DNA from: Yersinia aldovae ATCC 35236
Lineage (GTDB): Bacteria; Pseudomonadota; Gammaproteobacteria; Enterobacterales; Enterobacteriaceae
Direction of reading: 5' to 3'
Length of the DNA stretch: 64,000 bases
Assembly: GCF_000173735.1 (NCBI RefSeq)
Contig: NZ_ACCB01000015.1
Span: forward strand, 37,275-101,274
Under the pieces are notes generated by a model. The model did no database searches, had not been told where the DNA came from, and saw only the letters and a list, made by a program, of their open reading frames with translations. The position numbers and the translations under genes were made by a program. Shown here in pieces: positions 60,782-64,000 of the stretch (position 1 is its first letter; the number at the start of each line of letters is the position of its first letter).

Positions 60782-61226
60782 AACTTATATGCACAACGAG
60801 TCGGAAATGCTTGTTGATCAAGACAATATTAGTGATGATCTTGCTAAAGCGGGTTTCTATCGTGAGGATATCAACAACGCCTTGAATTGGTTAGAGGCTC
60901 TTGCCGACCTACAAGAAGGGCACAAAACACCTTATCTCTATGCTGCTGATCCGCAGGCTTTACGTATTTATACGGCGGAAGAGTCTCAACGGTTGGATGT
61001 GACTTGCCGTGGATTCATCTTATTTCTGGAGCAAATTCAGGTATTACAACTCGATACCCGTGAGATGGTTATTGATCGAATAATGGCGCTGGATACCACC
61101 GAGCTTGATCTGGAGGATCTCAAATGGGTGGTATTAATGGTGCTATTCAATATCCCTGGTTATGAGAGCGCCTACCAGCAGATGGAAGAGCTACTTTTTG
61201 AAGTCAATGAAGGTTATTTACACTAA
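60753..61226 (+). CDS. smg: Smg protein (DUF494)
   Basis: 157 residues, [17 protein letters not shown]..., the same length as E. coli Smg. Function unknown. The ATG follows AAGGAGGGCAGGCC-type Shine-Dalgarno sequence inside dprA, so the two genes are translationally coupled. Confidence 0.95.
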   Translation: MFDVLIYLFETYMHNESEMLVDQDNISDDLAKAGFYREDINNALNWLEALADLQEGHKTPYLYAADPQALRIYTAEESQRLDVTCRGFILFLEQIQVLQLDTREMVIDRIMALDTTELDLEDLKWVVLMVLFNIPGYESAYQQMEELLFEVNEGYLH

Positions 61227-61267
61227 GTGGTAATATCACGGGTAAATAACTTTATATAGAAGGCGTT

Positions 61268-61804
61268 ATGACAAAAACAGTTCCTGCCAAGGATAATGGG
61301 TCGTGTCCAGAGTGTGGATCGGCATTAGTCATCCGCAGCGGTGGTCATGGCCCATTCCTTGGTTGCTCACAGTATCCAGGCTGTCAATACATGCGCCCAC
61401 TGAAAGCGCAGGCTGACGGGCATATCGTAAAAGTGCTGGAAGGGCAACATTGTCCTGAATGTGGTTCAGATATGGTGCTGCGGCAAGGACGCTTTGGGAT
61501 GTTTATCGGTTGTAGCCAATACCCGCAATGTACTCATACGGAAGTAATTGATAAACCAGATGAAACATCTATAGATTGCCCGCAATGTGGTCAAGGCAAA
61601 TTGCTACAACGTAAATCCCGGTTTGGAAAGGTTTTCCACGCCTGCAATCGCTACCCCGATTGCCAGTTTACCATTAATCAGCAGCCCATTGCTGGAGAGT
61701 GTGCTTATTGCCACTATCCATTATTAATGGAAAAGAGAACAGCACAAGGTGTAAAACGTTTTTGCGCCAGCAAGTTATGTGGGAAGGCAGTCGTCAGTGA
61801 GTAA
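61268..61804 (+). CDS. yrdD: YrdD, topoisomerase I C-terminal-type zinc-finger protein
   Basis: 178 residues with four tandem Cys4 zinc ribbons (CPEC...CSQYPGC, CPEC...CSQYPQC, CPQC...CNRYPDC, CAYC...CASKLC), related to the C-terminal domain of topoisomerase I, without a catalytic topoisomerase part. Probably binds single-stranded nucleic acid; role unknown. It overlaps tsaC. Confidence 0.94.
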   Translation: MTKTVPAKDNGSCPECGSALVIRSGGHGPFLGCSQYPGCQYMRPLKAQADGHIVKVLEGQHCPECGSDMVLRQGRFGMFIGCSQYPQCTHTEVIDKPDETSIDCPQCGQGKLLQRKSRFGKVFHACNRYPDCQFTINQQPIAGECAYCHYPLLMEKRTAQGVKRFCASKLCGKAVVSE

Positions 61805-62384
61805 TAACAGTGTGATTAAACCAGAGGAGGATACTTCTCTGAAAAATGTGTTGCGGGCATTGCAACAAGATGAAGTCATCGCTTATCCGACAGAGGCTGT
61901 TTTTGGGCTAGGTTGCGATCCTGATAGCGAAAAAGCCGTGAATGCATTGCTCGCCTTAAAACAGCGGCCATGGCAGAAGGGACTGATTCTGATTGCTGCC
62001 AATTATGAACAGCTAAAACCGTATGTGGATGACTCGGCACTCACTGATGCCCAGCGAGAGACGATTTTTTCCGTTTGGCCGGGGCCGGTCACTTGGGTCA
62101 TCCCCGCTAGTCCTGAGACACCACTCTGGCTCACGGGCAGTTTTGACTCATTAGCAGTGAGAGTGAGTGCTCACCCACTTGTACAGAAACTCTGTTCCCA
62201 ATATGGCAAGCCTCTGGTTTCAACCAGCGCAAACTTAAGCGGTCAGGAACCTTGCCGTACAGAAGAAGAAGTTAGAATACAATTTGGCTCTTCTTTACCG
62301 GTGCTTTCCGGCGAGGTTGGTGGTCGCTTGAATCCATCTGAAATCAAAGATGCGTTGACCGGTAAGCAATTCCGTCAAGGGTAG
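61797..62384 (+). CDS. tsaC: L-threonylcarbamoyladenylate synthase TsaC
   Basis: 195 residues, YrdC/Sua5 fold. Makes threonylcarbamoyl-AMP from threonine, bicarbonate and ATP for the t6A37 modification of ANN-decoding tRNAs. Conserved [30 protein letters not shown] and [11 protein letters not shown] 61797 ([11 protein letters not shown]) is chosen: GGAAGG lies nine bases upstream and it overlaps the yrdD stop; an earlier ATG 61779 is less likely. Confidence 0.95.
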   Translation: MSNNSVIKPEEDTSLKNVLRALQQDEVIAYPTEAVFGLGCDPDSEKAVNALLALKQRPWQKGLILIAANYEQLKPYVDDSALTDAQRETIFSVWPGPVTWVIPASPETPLWLTGSFDSLAVRVSAHPLVQKLCSQYGKPLVSTSANLSGQEPCRTEEEVRIQFGSSLPVLSGEVGGRLNPSEIKDALTGKQFRQG

Positions 62385-62392
62385 GAAAAAGC

Positions 62393-63214
62393 ATGGATCA
62401 GAAGTTCGCAGTGTTTGGTAACCCAATAGGGCACAGTAAATCGCCTAGGATTCATGCGCTTTTTGCCAAGCAAACCGGTATCGAGCATCAATACGGTATG
62501 GTACTTGCTCCCAATGACTCATTTGAAGAAACATTAATATCGTTTTTTGCTGATGGTGCTCTGGGCGCGAACATAACCACGCCGTTTAAAGAGCGCGCTC
62601 ATGCAAAGTGTGATGAATTGACTGATCGTGCATCACTGGCGGGAGCCGTCAACACAATTAAGCAATTAGAAGATGGACGCTTATTGGGTGATAATACCGA
62701 TGGTATCGGTTTACTCAGTGATCTTGAACGACAGCATTTGATCCAAGTGACAGACAGTATCTTATTGGTGGGTGCTGGTGGGGCGGCGCGTGGCGTGATT
62801 CTTCCTTTACTTTCATATGGCTGCAAGCTTGTTATCACTAATCGGACTTATGCTCGCGCGCAGCAACTTGCAGAAGTATTCCACCATTTAGGGGATATAG
62901 ATGCCGTCGAGATGCAAGATCTGAGTGGGCAGTCCTTTGATTTAATCATCAATGCGACAGCTTCGGGTATTTATGGTGAAGTGCCAAACTTACCTCAGGA
63001 TATTATTAGCTCTGAAACACGCTGCTATGACATGTTTTACCAAACAGGTGACACACCATTTATAACTTGGGCCAAGCCGTTGGGAATGACAAGTTATGCT
63101 GATGGTTTAGGAATGCTGGTGGGGCAAGCTGCTCATGCTTTTAAACTTTGGCATGGAGTGATGCCGGAGATAACGCCAGTGCTAAATCAGCTGCGTGATG
63201 AGTTAGGTAAATAG
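62393..63214 (+). CDS. aroE: Shikimate dehydrogenase
   Basis: 273 residues. Reduces 3-dehydroshikimate to shikimate with NADPH in the aromatic pathway. Substrate-binding SHSKSP-type GHSKSPRIH (13-21), catalytic K66 in TTPFKERAH and D103 in NTDGIGL, and the NADP-binding GAGGAARGV near 128. E. coli has yrdB next; it is missing here. Confidence 0.98.
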   Translation: MDQKFAVFGNPIGHSKSPRIHALFAKQTGIEHQYGMVLAPNDSFEETLISFFADGALGANITTPFKERAHAKCDELTDRASLAGAVNTIKQLEDGRLLGDNTDGIGLLSDLERQHLIQVTDSILLVGAGGAARGVILPLLSYGCKLVITNRTYARAQQLAEVFHHLGDIDAVEMQDLSGQSFDLIINATASGIYGEVPNLPQDIISSETRCYDMFYQTGDTPFITWAKPLGMTSYADGLGMLVGQAAHAFKLWHGVMPEITPVLNQLRDELGK

Positions 63215-63229
63215 AAAGATATTGAGTTA

Positions 63230-63259
63230 TGCAGGGAAAGTAAGCATTTACCCCCTGCA
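63230..63259. terminator. Hairpin between convergent aroE and yrdA
   Basis: TGCAGGG (63230-63236) pairs with CCCTGCA (63253-63259); the plus strand continues ATCTTATTATT. A plausible but not strong bidirectional terminator. Confidence 0.45.
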
Positions 63260-63275
63260 ATCTTATTATTGATGC

Positions 63276-63818
63276 TTATTTAGTTTCTGCCAGATAGTCA
63301 TCTTTCCAGCGCACATAGTTACCCGCAGAATAAAGCAGGCCTTCTAATTCAGCAGGTGTTAAAGGGCGGACTTGTCTGGCTGGGCTACCCATATAAAGGT
63401 AGCCGCCAACTAACCGCTTACCGGGGGAAACCAAGCTACCCGCTCCAATCATCACATCATCTTCTATAACCGCACCATCGAGCACAATAGAACCCATCCC
63501 CACCAATACCCGATTCCCAATAGTGCAACCGTGAAGCATCGCTTTATGGCCAACAGTAACATCTTCACCAATCACCAGTGGGTTTCCTTCAGGATTATGC
63601 TCAGAATGATGGGTAACATGTAACACGCTGCCGTCTTGAATATTAGAACGCGCGCCAATGCTAACTTGATTCACATCACCCCGAATGGCAACTAATGGCC
63701 ATACACTGACATCATCACCCAAAACAACATGACCAATGATCACACTGGATCTATCAATCATGACGCGTTCACCTAACGTAGGTAAGTAATGAAGATAGGG
63801 GCGAATAGCATCGGACAT
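63276..63818 (-). CDS. yrdA: Gamma-carbonic anhydrase-like hexapeptide protein YrdA
   Basis: 180-residue left-handed beta-helix protein of the gamma-class carbonic anhydrase-like family, with hexapeptide repeats (VVLGDDVSVWPLVAIRGDV, IGARSNIQDGSVLHV, IGNRVLVGMGSIV). Metal-ligand-type histidines are in VLHVTHHSEHN and VGHKAMLHGC. Enzyme activity not established for YrdA. ATG 63818 has GAGG eight bases upstream; the frame extends to 63938 without family similarity. Confidence 0.94.
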   Translation of the reverse strand: MSDAIRPYLHYLPTLGERVMIDRSSVIIGHVVLGDDVSVWPLVAIRGDVNQVSIGARSNIQDGSVLHVTHHSEHNPEGNPLVIGEDVTVGHKAMLHGCTIGNRVLVGMGSIVLDGAVIEDDVMIGAGSLVSPGKRLVGGYLYMGSPARQVRPLTPAELEGLLYSAGNYVRWKDDYLAETK

Positions 63819-64000
63819 AATAATAGCCTCTTTATAAGAAAGTACTTTACCGGCAATACTAGCCTTTGCTGATGGAATTACAACCAATTGAGCACGGGGA
63901 TCGCCGTGAAAATACAGCGGATCGACCAAGATCTGCACGTAAGGAGTGAAAAGTATTCAAACAGGCAAAAAACACGAAAAAAGAGTTGTGCAAAAAATTC
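63819..64000 (+). other. Right edge, possibly the upstream region of an rRNA operon
   Basis: No gene seen. The final 60 bases contain phased A-runs (GGCAAAAAACACGAAAAAAG, GCAAAAAATTC), as in UP elements and Fis regions of rrn promoters. In E. coli, yrdA is divergent from rrsD. The assignment rests on synteny and composition only. Confidence 0.35.

Overview
The window is ordinary chromosome of an enterobacterium. Gene order and protein sequences point to the genus Yersinia. The evidence is the E. coli-like order nirBDC, ppiA, pabA-argD, crp, prkB-yheUT, yheS, kefGB, slyD-slyX-fkpA, yheO-tusDCB, the str, S10, spc and alpha ribosomal operons, zntR-arfA-mscL-trkA-rsmB-fmt-def, and dprA-smg-yrdD-tsaC-aroE. 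ERIC repeats are scattered through it, several in a long form carrying an insertion of about 75 bp. I cannot name the species from sequence alone. There is no prophage, transposase, CRISPR array, integron, tRNA or rRNA gene inside the window.

Layout. Positions 1-3.6 kb: nirB-nirD-nirC (minus), assimilatory-type nitrite reduction, with an FNR site and a NarL/NarP-type site upstream. 3.8-12 kb: a more variable stretch with codA, tsgA, a DUF2946 gene plus a TonB-dependent copper receptor, and a GH4 6-phospho-beta-glucosidase with its LacI-family regulator. 12.3-20.7 kb: ppiA, yjgR, pabA, argD, crp, yhfA, prkB, yheU, yheT. 20.7-24.7 kb: four genes that E. coli lacks here (LysE/RhtB exporter, PhzF-like isomerase, GT9 and GT2 glycosyltransferases). 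24.7-33.7 kb: yheS, kefG, a frameshifted kefB, yheV, slyD, slyX, fkpA, yheO, tusDCB. 33.7-53.2 kb: translation core: rpsL-rpsG-fusA-tufA, bfd-bfr, then 27 consecutive ribosomal-protein, secY and rpoA genes with recognisable autoregulatory leader sites. 53.3-63.8 kb: frameshifted yhdN, zntR, arfA, mscL, trkA, rsmB, fmt, def, dprA, smg, yrdD, tsaC, aroE, yrdA. The far right edge probably approaches an rRNA operon, by synteny with E. coli rrnD.

How the parts work together. The str/S10/spc/alpha block supplies most of the ribosome, two elongation factors, the SecY channel and RNA polymerase alpha. def-fmt process initiator tRNA and nascent chains, tusDCB and tsaC modify tRNA, and arfA rescues stalled ribosomes. 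Envelope folding is served by ppiA (candidate CpxR box) and fkpA (candidate sigma-E promoter).

I found no convincing undescribed system. The most interesting items are the copper-receptor locus, where the CxxxM/HxM ligand pattern of OprC is intact, together with a possible 16-codon leader ORF; compensatory base changes in the hairpin of the ERIC insertion; single-base-type frameshifts in kefB and yhdN; and several regulatory sites that can be read directly from the sequence.
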